Part shown: positions 1 to 11,318 of the stretch, one piece after another
How positions within the stretch are numbered: the stretch's first letter is position 1
How the letters are laid out: every line of letters starts with the position of its first letter
Assembly (NCBI GenBank): GCA_050084515.1
Contig: CM114274.1
Location: 24,180,001-24,244,000 of the forward strand
Direction: 5' to 3'
Length of the DNA stretch: 64,000 nucleotides
DNA from: Blasia pusilla
Taxonomy: Eukaryota; Marchantiophyta; Marchantiopsida; Blasiales
Notes under the pieces: generated by a model
What the model saw: only the letters and a program-made list of their open reading frames with translations
Told to the model about the DNA's origin: nothing
Database searches by the model: none
Made by a program: the position numbers and the translations under genes

Positions 1-372
1 AATAAATGATTTACCGACTATTCACAAAAATAATTGACGATTCGAATGAGTTTTAGAACTACATACACAAAACTAGGAGTGGACATAAGACCTTAAGACC
101 GGGGTGAAGGCAGATGCTCTCCACTTTTATGATTTTTATATGCACAGCAACAAGAAGGATCAACCAAGCTATCACGAATCTGAGCACACCCCACGTTCAG
201 TATACACACACTGTCCTGCCTCCATTTCCCTGTGAGCTGCAGAACACCTGGCCTTCCAAAGGAGCTTCGCAACATCTAACTTTCCAATCTCCATACTCCG
301 AAAGAGCAACGTTTAACGAAAGTCTAGAATAACCTGGACAAGAGCGAGGTATCACGAGTGCTTCTCTTCTAA
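1..372 (-). other. 3' flank and probable 3' UTR of the DREPP gene
   Basis: This stretch lies directly downstream of the DREPP stop codon on the minus strand. No convincing coding sequence is visible; short open frames on both strands show no family resemblance. It most likely holds the 3' untranslated region, but I could not place a polyadenylation site with confidence. Confidence 0.4.
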
Positions 373-2456
373 CTACGATGTGGCCGGGGGATCAGCGGCG
401 GGTGCTGCGGCGGGGGTAGTCGTGGCTGCGGGTGCGGGTGCTACACTGGTGGCCTCGATGGGGGCTGGAGCTGGAGTGACAGCAGCAGGGGGTGCGGTCT
501 CGGTCACGGGTGCTGGAGCTGCAGCCTCGGTCACATCCGCTGGCGGTGCTTCGCTCTTTTCCACTACAGGTGCCGCGGCAGGGACCTCCTCTGCCTCCTT
601 GCTGATACTCGTCTCGGCAGCGGCTGCGGGTGCCACAGCTGCTGCTGCTCCTGCTGCTGGGATCTCAATTTCCTTGGATGCCACTTCAGTCTCTGCTGCA
701 GGCGTTGGCTCCGGTAGGACTGGGGCGGGTTCATCGACTACGAATGCAGACACCTTCGTGAGCACGAACAACACCGGCTCAGGTAGATTTGAGACTCCCA
801 ATTTCGCTGTGGCATCGCTCAAAATCTGCGCGCCAGGAAATCCTGCGGACCGATGACATCCCTCACATGAGCAACCCGACACGAAGCCAGCGAATAAGAA
901 ACTGAAATGAGGGCCTATCATCTCTACGCGACAGAAGACGGACACAAATTTCAGGCACAAGATTGATAAATTAATAGATAATGAACAAATTCCGACAACG
1001 GATCGCCCTATTGTTCAGGTTTTCAGTCCCCCACCCCCTCGGTGATTCCGTTTCAAGTAAATATTTCCTACTGAAGAGGAAAAAGAATCTACCTGCTTTA
1101 GCAAGCTCCGTCAAAAGGGCCTGGACAGGTTCAGGAGAGGTCTTTAAACTTTCCTCCGTGGGGTTCTTCAACAAGGCCTGCGCAATAAGGTGGATAGAGT
1201 CGGTTAGTGCAATAATTAAAAGATTAAGACTTCCAGTGCACGGAGAATATTAGATCCAACAGCGAATGGAGGACTGCGGAGACTGCAGGCTTGGAGTACG
1301 ACGTTCAAAAGCAACACAAGCCCACGTAACACTAAAACTCATGTTATGCAAGTTTCAGGGGACCCTCCCACGTTTTGGAATCTTCATCCCCCGTCCTCCG
1401 ATGCTTTTATATTAGTGATTGTATTGGCCACATCCTCACCTCTTTTCTCAAACACCTCCGTCAAGAGATCTCCCAAAAACAGATGGGTTCTTTATTAGTT
1501 GCCGGGGAAACCTTTCAGATTTGAGGCAGATTTACAGTGATTCGGACAAGGCCAGACCCAGCGACAAACCCTCCCATCATCCATACCTGAGTCTCGGGTG
1601 TCGATGCTTTGTAAATTTCGACTGCTTTGGGTTGGAGCTCCTCCTTTTTGTCATTAAATTCCGTGCCGAATCCTTCCTGTAAGAAACAAAGGCACTGATT
1701 TGAGAGGATGTTGAATGCTAGTTCACAAAGCATGATTACGAGGCTCTCGGAGCCTTGAAACTCGGAAGATCTTTTGGAGACCATGTGCCACAGCAGATGT
1801 CATGTCCAAAGGCATCACTACCGATGCATCGGCGAACCAAAAGAACAAGAGTCTTTAGCGTAACATTTTATGGCTCCCCGCGAGTGCCCAGGGTATCAGT
1901 GCAAGAGAAGTGACCAGTATTTCGAATGAAGCGACCCGGTAGCACAATTGCTGTAAAGCAGAGGTCAAATTCAACAGCCAAACACACGTGACTAAGCACG
2001 AGAGCACCACGGAATGTCGGTGAACAACTCGAGCTGCGGGTACACACCTATCCGCAGTTACTCGACATCCTTCAGGGCACATTTAAGCTTGTCCGGACTA
2101 AGAGAGCAGCCGGAACCATAACATAGCGCTCACAGGTTGGAGACACTGAGCCGCCGAATTCAAGACCTCGCTCGAATTCGTGCTCACCACCTCCGTCTGC
2201 CAATTGCGTCGTCCCGGAAGATGGGCGAGTGGCTCCTCGGACATCCACATATCCAGCAAAGGCTGACAGCATCACACGGGAGAGGAGAGTCCGAATGGCA
2301 GAGAAACTCGCGGATAGACGAGGTTGATGTTCACAGAAGTACAGATCTTACCTTTAGTGTGTCGAACTTCTTGCCGAACACCGATGCCCCCTTTTTGTTT
2401 CCCTTCTCGAGGAACTTTTTGATCTTAGGGAGCACCTTGGTCTTCCAGTAGCTCAT
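373..2456 (-). CDS. DREPP/PCaP-type plasma-membrane cation-binding protein, four exons
   Basis: Exons (minus strand): 2456-2352, 1676-1587, 1177-1093 and 842-373. They join in frame to 249 aa and every intron is GT-AG. The lysine-rich N terminus begins MSYWKTKVLPKIKKFLEKG. Exon 2 carries KKEELQPKAVEIYKA and exon 4 starts with GFPGAQ followed by PEPVLFVLTKV. These match the conserved blocks of Arabidopsis PCaP1, a DREPP protein of about 225 aa that binds Ca2+, phosphoinositides and calmodulin at the plasma membrane. The last 110 or so residues are Ala/Pro-rich with scattered Glu, where angiosperm members are Glu/Lys/Val-rich. Residue 2 is Ser; Arabidopsis PCaP1 has a myristoylated Gly there. 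The start was chosen because the MxYW motif opens the family and the frame is uninterrupted. Family assignment is strong; function is inferred from the family. Confidence 0.9.
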
Positions 2457-3741
2457 CTTGACAGACTCTTCTTACGAGGAGAAGCGAAAATGTCCGTCGC
2501 TCGCTCTCCGTGGAAAGAGAGCTGAACCTCGAAGCAGAACACGCTCCCAGATTGTCGAGCAAAAGACAATTCTGCAGAGTCACGGCAATTCAGTGATCAG
2601 GTGTCGTGGCACGCGGAGCACTGGTACAGAGATCGACGTCACTTGACTCGGCCGCCCAACACAAGCGAGATGAGAGACGAAGAGGGTGTGTTTGGCTGCG
2701 AATGCTGCGGGTCTAATAGGAACCCAGGAGACGCAAGCAAGCTCGAACCAAACAGTCCGATTAGAAACGTGCCAGCTAGCTCGGAGGGGAAGGGGAGAAA
2801 TAGAATCAACAAGCGACCGAGGACGAGGAGTAGCGAAGACACACGACTTTTCGAGGCGGAGATATCGTTAGAAATGTTGGCGAAAGTTAAAATACCAGCG
2901 CGCTGAGTAGCGTGTTCCAGCGAGGGAGGCGACTCGAGGCGCACTGCACTTCCTTCTGTTGCTCCCAGAGTATGCTGCGACGAAGTGCCAGATCCAATGA
3001 AGTGGCCGCTCGCGACGGGCAGGCCAGTGGATTCAAGGAGCGCACAAGCGCGGGTGATCATCAAGTGGGTCCACCTGCGCCTGCAGTTGCGTGCTCCCTC
3101 CCGCTCTCCCTCTCCCCTCTCTCGTTCGCTCGCTCCCCGACTGGCCGAGCGAATGATTCGCCACCCGACTCCGCAGTTGCGCCACTGCGATTTCGCTGCT
3201 CGCTGCGCACTTCGCCTCCCGCTCCCGTGGCGCGTTGCCCGCGGCTCCGACTCCGACGAGCGGCGTCGAGCTCCCGTCGGACGGACGGCGGGCCGTCCAG
3301 GCCGTAGACGGTGCGGGGCAGCTCCTGCCAGCCCGACCCGCCAGCTGGACATCGCTGCAGGGCAGCGAACGTGGATGCGAACACTATTTGTGAATCTGCC
3401 CCACCCTCTGACTGTCCACCCCCCGGCCACCCTGGCTCCGGTCTCTTTTCTCCCCCCTCGCGATCTCGCCTCTACAAACCCCTTCAATTCCCAGATAAGG
3501 TGCCCTCCAGCCGTCAGGGCCCCCGGCCGCCTTTCCCGGCGCTCGCATCCTTGTTAACCGGGCCGTCAAGCTGTCACCCCCGCGATACCACTGTCCCACA
3601 AGCAGACCGGTTTCCGCATGATTTCCGTCTCCTCCTCACGTTCGCTCCCGGTTTCTCTGCCCGTGTCCGTCCACCGTATACGCTCGGTACCTCGCCCCCG
3701 CATGTGATCACCTGTCCGACCTAAATATATATAGCCCGTAA
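2457..3741 (-). promoter_or_regulatory. GC-rich leader and promoter region of the DREPP gene
   Basis: The region is much richer in GC and CpG than the surrounding DNA. On the gene's strand it is purine (GA) rich around 3080-3140, which is common in plant 5' leaders. A TATA-like run (TATATATA on the minus strand, 3726-3733) lies at the outer edge, next to the foldback repeat. Whether transcription starts near 3690 or nearer the ATG cannot be decided from sequence. Long open frames on both strands here look like a side effect of base composition. Confidence 0.4.
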
Positions 3742-5349
3742 CTATTAGAATAGAGGAGCACAAAGCTAGTATGCTTGGAGTACTATGGTAGAAGTGTTGA
3801 AATCCAAAGTCTTAGTGTGCTCCTTTGGAGTGTAAGATGGTGATGAAGGGGCACCAGTTGTTGGGATGCATGAATTTATATATCCCATCCATACTCGCAT
3901 CCAAAGTGGGACTTGAATAGAGCATAAAAATTGGAGATGGCACCTGAACCTCCCAAGATATTTGCACAATAATGTAACTTTGAATTGTGCAAAGGCACAT
4001 TCTCTATATATTTCCTATATTAGTAACTTTTTCCTTCTTCCTTAAAGTGCATAGGGTAGTAATGAGGAAGTATATAGGAGAAACATGAAGATTGAAAAGT
4101 GTGTTATTGGATATGTTGCAAAATGCAAGGTATGGTGAGTATCCAATCGTGTAGGATATTGAGGATGTATGCACAAACTATCATATATAATAAGAGATAT
4201 GGGAGGAGATGGATTTCATCTTGTACATTCTAGTAAGAGTCATTATGCGCCATGGTTTCTCTATCTTGTGGATCTATTAGACATCCATATAGTTCATACC
4301 AATAGGTGACTTTAGGTTTGAATCATAGATATGTTACAGAGAAGTATGCTCATTCTAGTCCATCCAAGTGAAGAAGTTTATATAAATACAAGGATGTATC
4401 CACAATCAAGGGATATATATATATATATATATATGGTTGAGGTCAATGCCACTACGATGCTACAATATAATCATGTTATCGTTGCTACTAGTCCTATTGC
4501 GATCCCTCTTTCTAGTATAAGGAGAAGTATATGCCTAAGCATATCTTATGATAGGTCCACATGCCATGCCGACTCACTCATTTTCCTCATTCCCTAAGAT
4601 ATAGGTGACTTCTTAGATACCCTCATTATGTTGCTCCTTTACCTCAACCCCATACGACCAAAAATGCTTCTTCATAATCCCTTGATTGTGGATACATCCT
4701 TGTATTTATATAAACTTCTTCACTTGGATGGACTAGAATGAGCATACTTCTCTGTAACATATCTATGATTCAAACCTAAAGTCACCTATTGGTATGAACT
4801 ATATGGATGTCTAATAGATCCACAAGATAGAGAAACCATGGCGCATAATGACTCTTACTAGAATGTACAAGATGAAATCCATCTCCTCCCATATCTCTTA
4901 TTATATATGATAGTTTGTGCATACATCCTCAATATCCTACACGATTGGATACTCACCATACCTTGCATTTTGCAACATATCCAATAACACACTTTTCAAT
5001 CTTCATGTTTCTCCTATATACTTCCTCATTACTACCCTATGCACTTTAAGGAAGAAGGAAAAAGTTACTAATATAGGAAATATATAGAGAATGTGCCTTT
5101 GCACAATTCAAGGTTACATTATTGTGCAAATATCTTGGGAGGTTCAGGTGCCATCTCCAATTTTTATGCTCTATTCAAGTCCCACTTTGGATGCGAGTAT
5201 GGATGGGATATATAAATTCATGCATCCCAACAACTGGTGCCCCTTCATCACCATCTTACACTCCAAAGGAGCACACTAAGACTTTGGATTTCAACACTTC
5301 TACCATAGTACTCCAAGCATACTAGCTTTGTGCTCCTCTATTCTAATAG
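3742..5349. repeat. Large foldback: two 673-bp inverted arms with a 262-bp spacer
   Basis: The left arm (3742-4414) and right arm (4677-5349) are reverse complements of equal length. The difference I noticed is a T/C mismatch near 3980/5112, so the arms are close to identical. The spacer (4415-4676) opens with an (AT)n run at 4413-4434. I see no transposase, no coding resemblance and no clear target duplication. It could be a non-autonomous foldback element, a hairpin locus feeding small RNAs, or a palindromic duplication. It ends about 10 bp from the TATA-like run of the DREPP gene. Confidence 0.9.
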
Positions 5350-7530
5350 GTGACTTGGATAGAAAAGCCTATATATGCCTTCATCACAATCTTTTTGTTA
5401 TAGAAATGTTGTATTTTGTAAACCAAAGACCGAAATATAGAGTTGTGGTAAAAACACCTCCCATGAATTTGGGTAGCTAAAATTTAGTGTTCTCTTGTGC
5501 ATGCTAATATAAATCTTTGAATCAACCTTATTGAATTATTGATATATATTGCATACTCAACTGTTATTCAAACATTTTTTTAATAAAACTACTGACTCCC
5601 TTTTGATACAATGTCGCAATTACGATACATGGAGTGGAAACTACTAGGTAGATCTCTAAATATTCTATTCCATGACCTTACTTATGAAATTCAGTGAAAA
5701 AAAATGGTGAGGGTTTTCTCTCCATGAAGTATAATACACCAATAGGAAGAGAAACCTAAAAAAAGGGAAGAATAAATTCAATAATGGAATGAGGGAGAAC
5801 CTCTAGTGGGTTGTCATTCAAAATCCCCCAAAAATTTATGACTTTTGTATGACTATGATACTTTGACCTTCAATTCTTAAAATTGTATTTATACATTCAT
5901 AAAACTTTTGGAAACAAATATTTTGTGATTGTCATCAAAAAAATTTGTGTATCATGTTTCATCCTCTCAAAGAAAATTAATTTTGAATTACAAGATCCAA
6001 AATTTTATACCTTTGGAAATAAATTCATTATATACTCATACCAGAATCAAAAGGAAATCACACAATTACATGAGCCACAAAACAATCAACCGAGGGAGGG
6101 GACCTCTTATTATAAAATTTGCAAAACCTTCAAATCACTACTCTTGAGAATAGAGCATTGCTAGGAATATTTTTCATTTTTGTCGAGAAAGGCCGAATAA
6201 TCATCTACTTACCGGGGATAACCGGAAGAGGCAAAAAGAACCAACATCGATTTCTTAGATGCAGATTTTTCCTTGCCAAAGGTTATTCCATAGGATCCCT
6301 TATGACCTCTACTATGCTGTCATTCTTCCCTTAGTTAGGATCACACTTGATCCAATGGACAACCTATCTTGCTATCTACCACTTCTCTTTCCATCTTGGT
6401 ATCTTTGCTATATTTGGGGTGGAAACGTCGAGAAGGCCAACCATATGGAGATTATGGCCCAATCAAGGTGGATGTTGGAGGTGATTAGACGTCTCTTTAG
6501 AGTGAGTTGAAGTCTTGCGTCACATGTAACTCTTCCCTTGATTTTTACCAATATAACCTTGTAAGAGCCATATTGTGATATTGCAGGATAGTGGGAGGTG
6601 CTTGTAAGTAACCATGATTGATACACACTCTTCGCCCTTAGGAAGTTGAGCCTCCAAAAGTTAATATTATTAATGCATTTAGAAGGCTACATCCTTGCCC
6701 AATGGTTGACATTTTGGCTTCAATGCATGACATCCATCTTTACATGGGTTTTGCCTAGACATATTCCTCTTTTGTTGGTTTATTTGGGTACCTTATGGGC
6801 GCTCTACCCTACGGAAAATCTTCTTGGCCTATCACTTTTGGCACAGCGTGTCTTCTCTAGAAGTGGTTGGTGGTCTCTTTGGATTTTCCAATAATTTGGG
6901 ACCTTGTGATCCCCCCTTCTTTGCTATAGATTCCTTATTAGAGATACACCCTCCTACTAAAATATGTCTCTCATATCGATGAGACGCAATCCCCTATAGT
7001 CCTTTTCTCCACATTCTTTGCTCAAAGCATATGGAGATTCTCTTCTAGACAAGGCTAGTGCAGTTCTCCCAAGTTTCTCCTCATTGGTTATCTTGGTTAT
7101 TCCAGGCTCCAATCTTCTTTGATGAATGCCCACTTTGAGGTTTTTCTTAGAGACATTATGTTTGACAGGGTATCCTCATAGACAATTGGGCATATATTTA
7201 TTGTTGCTCCAAGAAGAGGATTGACTTATGGATGTGTACTCGCTCCCTCATTTTGGGATTTTGTATAGCATCATTTTAACTTTCTTTTAATGATGGAATT
7301 CTATCTAGGACTCCCTCAACTATATGTGGAAGGTTTGACATATTTTGAGTGTCATTGAAGTTCATATTATCTTGGTGTTCATCTAGTACTCTGTCTAATT
7401 GGGAGTGAGAGGATAATCACTCATGATGTTGTGCAGGATATGATGTTCTATTACTTCTATGCATAGAGGGAGTGACATTACTCCATGTGGGATTACCTCG
7501 TTTGGGCGGACCTTTACATGATGCAAGAGG
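5350..7530. other. AT-rich non-coding stretch
   Basis: No gene is supported here. Short open frames between about 6120 and 6900 on the plus strand have hydrophobic, broken translations that may be eroded retroelement sequence, but no motif is clear. Confidence 0.5.
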
Positions 7531-8000
7531 CTTATGTGGTGGTGGCCAACATCGTAGCTACAAATCCTTCGTGAGAGTCAATTAAGTCCCACATGATTAC
7601 ACAAGGGAGATTGCACCAAGGAATAGTAGAGGCAATGGGGAAGAAGACTCCTCTTTATGTTATTATTTTTGTAAGATATCACTTTGTCCCATTAGCTATT
7701 GAGATGTATGGGGTTATGGATGAGAGGTTTGACAATTTCCAATCAAGTGTGCCCATCTTCTTCCCTTAAGAAATGGTTTTTCTTTAGCTACTACACTTTG
7801 AGATTCTAGGTAAGGGGTCTCCATTGCTTTGAAGCGTGCCCAAGCCAATGGGCTTATACGTTAGGCTCAAGCTATTGAAGACACCACTAATGTAGGGCCT
7901 CTTGCTGGTAGTCATTTCCTTTACCAATCGTCGATATTATGTTTGTTGTTGGTGAGGCTAGATTTTGAGGGGATTCCCCCTTTTTTCTTTGCTCCTGCCC
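7530..8000 (+). pseudogene. Degenerate retroelement coding relic
   Basis: Conceptual translation across several stops and frame changes gives YHFVPLAIEMYG, then a stretch reading roughly FDNF. Another piece reads QANGLIRQAQAIEDTTNVG. From memory this resembles the C-terminal part of non-LTR reverse-transcriptase ORFs that are common as repeats in plant genomes. No catalytic motif survives. The assignment rests on loose recall of the family, so it is only suggestive. Confidence 0.25.
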
Positions 8001-10658
8001 AAGTGTGCCTTTGGTGTTCCTTAACTCGTAGATACCACCAATTTAGTTATAAAATTCTACCCAAAATATGTTTGAAAAAGTATTTTCAATTTTTGACTAA
8101 TCAAAATGACATACTCTATATCGCCAATGCGAGATCCCAACCACTCCCATGATTCCAAAGGGGATGATGATATGAAAATCAATTGAGATCATCAATGGTC
8201 AAATAGAGCAATCAACTATTCAAAATTATCAAAGCCACGATGTTTAGTAGTTAAAGTCGTTTATAACTTGGAGTAAGTGAAGAAGTTATTTCAATAAGGG
8301 AATTTAGTATCCTGACTAAATAGTTGGTGTTTCCCTCCATGGGGCACGACTTGTGAGGATCGAGGCATGGATGCAACTCACCTCAAGGGCATGACCCCCT
8401 CTATCATACCGAAGAGAAAGCCCATTCAAAATCTCTCATACCTCCCCTTTTGCTCTTGCAATCATGATGGTCAACTCTCTTCCCATCCACTGTAAATTCA
8501 CTTACTTCTAACTTCTCCACTTATAAATCCTCAAATCCAAACCCCTCACAAAAACATAAAATGGAGAAGACACATTGGAAAAGTAAGCGATGTGGGGAGT
8601 CTATTAGGGAAACAAAAACCCAAGTGGGAAGTAAAAGAAAATCCACTTTAAAGAGAAAGGGTACAAAACCATGTTTTGGGATACTCATATGAAGTCGTAA
8701 CAAATGGAAAGTTTAAGGGAAAAACATAGGACATACGATTTATTCATGTATTGAGCAAGGGGGACTAGAATGGATGGAAAGAGAAGAAATTTACATGGGA
8801 ATAACTATAATTATATAAATTATATATCACAATAATTCCCTCTTAAGTCCTATTACTCCATGTCATCTCCCAGCCCCACTCTATCTACCATGCTCCGTTG
8901 TAGTAAGAAAGAAGAGCTCTGTAGCAATAAGCAAAAAAAATTACAAATGACATTACAAATAGATGGGAAGAATGATGGTGACATATATACAAAGCATATG
9001 ACTAACATTGATATCACTAAAAGAAACAAGTATAGAGCAAGAAGGAGATGAGTGAGCAAGAAGTGGGGAGGAGAAAGGCAGAGGAAGCAAATGATCATAA
9101 GTTATAATCGATTTTGAACACAATGCCAATAGCTATTCTATGCATTATGCCCAAAATCTATCAAAATTTTCTGTCCCAAATATGAGCATGAATGATTTGT
9201 TCTCATATTTTATCTTAAATTGGTCATCAAAATATTAATATACAAATTTTCATGCATGTAAATAACTTCATCAAGCATATGTGATGGAAAATGATGTAAG
9301 CCTTCATAGTATTCTCAAATAGTTGTCCAAGTGCTAGAAAAATAGAAGGAAAAACACTCTTCTAAGCTTATTTTTCTTAAAAACACTCTTCTAACTTGGG
9401 GGGGACTTTCAAAATAAACCAGAACTTAATTATTCATATAACTAGTTCATATTAGACATAAGAAGATGAAGTAGAATATGAGTTTTATTGCGTTGATATT
9501 AGAAAGAAAAAAATTTACATGGTATTGGTGCAACATACTATGCTCCTTTTCAAGTGATATCCTTCACCAAAACAACATTTTGGTTATTACCATAACATAA
9601 AAAGGTCAATGTCTTTATGGTATTGTATTCAAGTTTTTTGTTTTTTTATGCACCATACTTCCTGCGCTTATGAAACTCCATTTCAATAATTTTGACACTT
9701 TTTATTTTTTCCTTTTTCCTTTCATTCTGTTTATGCAATTTTACTCCCCCTTTAGATAACATGTTCAATATGTCTATATAACCTTATCTTGACCTCTTCA
9801 TCTTCTCCGACGAAGGTCATAATGGGGAAGGGTGGGGGTTTGTCAAATATTGACTAGATAGGTTGTGGCCCATTAAAAAAGAAGAAGAAGAAGGATCTAT
9901 GTGAAATAAGAAAAGAGAATATTGCCAAGTCCTTATTTGGCTTCGTATGGATTGCGAGGTTTAGCTCTAGGGTGACAAAATTAAGCAAATATTTTAGTAG
10001 TAGCCCCGGATGAGTACGTTTGGGATACCCCAAAATTTATATAAATTCCCCATACTTTTAATGTCTCATGGAAATTTTGAGCCATGCTAAGTTTTTAACA
10101 CACCCACTATTAATTTTGGGAAACAACACGTAAGAACTAAGGTACAAATTCCACCCTTTCCTCATTTCACTCCTATATTCATACATACGTTATCGTTAAC
10201 ATTATTGGGAAAAACTCCGATGAATAATATAGGAGGAGTTAATCATGTTGAAATTTGTGGCACACCTATCCCATGAAGTATCTCCAGATTTCCTCCCCTC
10301 TATTCGTATATATATATATATGGAAATTTTTCCAAAGGGGTCTATCCATCGGGCTGCAACTCCGGGATGCACGTCGTACAGGAGGGGTGCCAAAGGTCCC
10401 ACGGCCCTAACGGGTGCCCAGAGAGGGGGGGAATAAAAAAGAGAAAATGGGAGGAGAAACAGCTGACCAGGACAAAAGTAAGGAGGCCTCGCACCCCAAA
10501 GGCACAACCAGAAAGAGATCTTTGTCCCCCCCCTTGAGATGGGGCAGAAATCCAAGCGAGGAAGCAAAGACAGCGAGAGATCCGTGGAAGAAGCAACGCA
10601 AGAGTCACCTTTGTCTCTTGTCTCCAGATTCTGGGCCCAGTAGGGGGGTGGGCATGGG
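8001..10658. other. AT-rich non-coding stretch
   Basis: I see no gene or RNA gene. Homopurine and homopyrimidine runs and short open frames on both strands (for example near 8860-9098) overlap one another and look like chance. Confidence 0.5.
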
Positions 10659-10692
10659 GTTGGTTGGTTGGTTGGTTTATTTATTTATTTAC
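10659..10692. repeat. Tetranucleotide repeats (TTGG)n then (TTTA)n
   Basis: Four to five TTGG units pass directly into about four TTTA units. This is a compound microsatellite just before the minisatellite. Confidence 0.8.
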
Positions 10693-10709
10693 TTTTCTAC
10701 AAGAGAGTA

Positions 10710-11318
10710 ACCCTCTTTTTCCGAGATAGGAAGAAAGAAATGCACACAAGCGCCCGTTGTTGCTGACCCTCTTTTTACGAGATGGGGAGAAATGCCCAAA
10801 ACCGCTCGTTTTTGCTGACAGTCTTTTACGAGATAGGGAGAAATGCCCAAAGGGCTCGTTGTTGCTGACAATCTCTTTCTTTATGAGATAGGAAGAAATG
10901 TCCACAAGCGCTTGTAGTAGTAGTAGTAGTAGTAGTAATTGTTGTTAACCCTCTAGAGTTCGAACTTCAAAGTGTTTGCAATTTTGAACTCGAGAGCAAG
11001 AAATGCCCACATGCACTCGTTTTGATCGTTGTTAACCCTAGGGAGTTCAAACTTTGAAACCCTCTAGAACTCCGGAAGCGGTTTTTCTTTTAAAATTTAA
11101 AAAATGAATGTAAGAGCGAGAAATGCCCACCGGCAGTCCGTTGTGGTGGTGGTGGTTGTTGTTGTTAACCATCCAGACTCTAGAGTTCGAACTTCCAAAG
11201 TGATTTCTTTTGCAAAAAATGACCACAAGCGCTCGTTGTGGTCGTTGTTCTTAACCCTATGGAGTTTAAACTTCGAAAGCTCAAAAGAATATATATAAAC
11301 TTTAAAGGGGGGGGGGGG
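10710..11318. repeat. Degenerate minisatellite with embedded microsatellites and a G12 run
   Basis: Four adjacent units of roughly 55-60 bp share the phrases GAGATAGGGAGAAATGCCC, then an ACAAGCGCTCGTTG-like core and TTGCTGAC (about 10715-10910). Three longer, more diverged units follow (about 10985, 11115 and 11215). They keep AGAAATGCCCAC, CTCGTT and GTTAACCCT and add GAGTTCGAACTTC-like text. A (GTA)n run at about 10915-10936 and a (GTG)n/(GTT)n run at about 11140-11165 sit at the same place inside units, where CGTTGTTG would be. The block ends with twelve G at 11307-11318. Confidence 0.7.

Noticed and set aside
380-856. 158-codon plus-strand frame rich in Ala, Gly and Ser
   Set aside because: It is the antisense reading of the GC-rich Ala/Pro tail of the DREPP exon, whose splice structure and family match are clear.
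2639-3487. 282-codon minus-strand frame, and overlapping frames on the other strand
   Set aside because: Arg/Ser/Gly-rich translation without any domain, in a GC-rich leader where stops are rare on both strands. The DREPP start at 2456 is well supported without it.
3812-5325. Pairs of 62- and 67-codon frames mirrored around the foldback centre
   Set aside because: They are the same sequence read from the two inverted arms, with no resemblance to a protein family.
10710-11318. Possible CRISPR array because of regularly spaced repeats
   Set aside because: Units are diverged, lack unique spacers of constant length, and the genome is a plant's.
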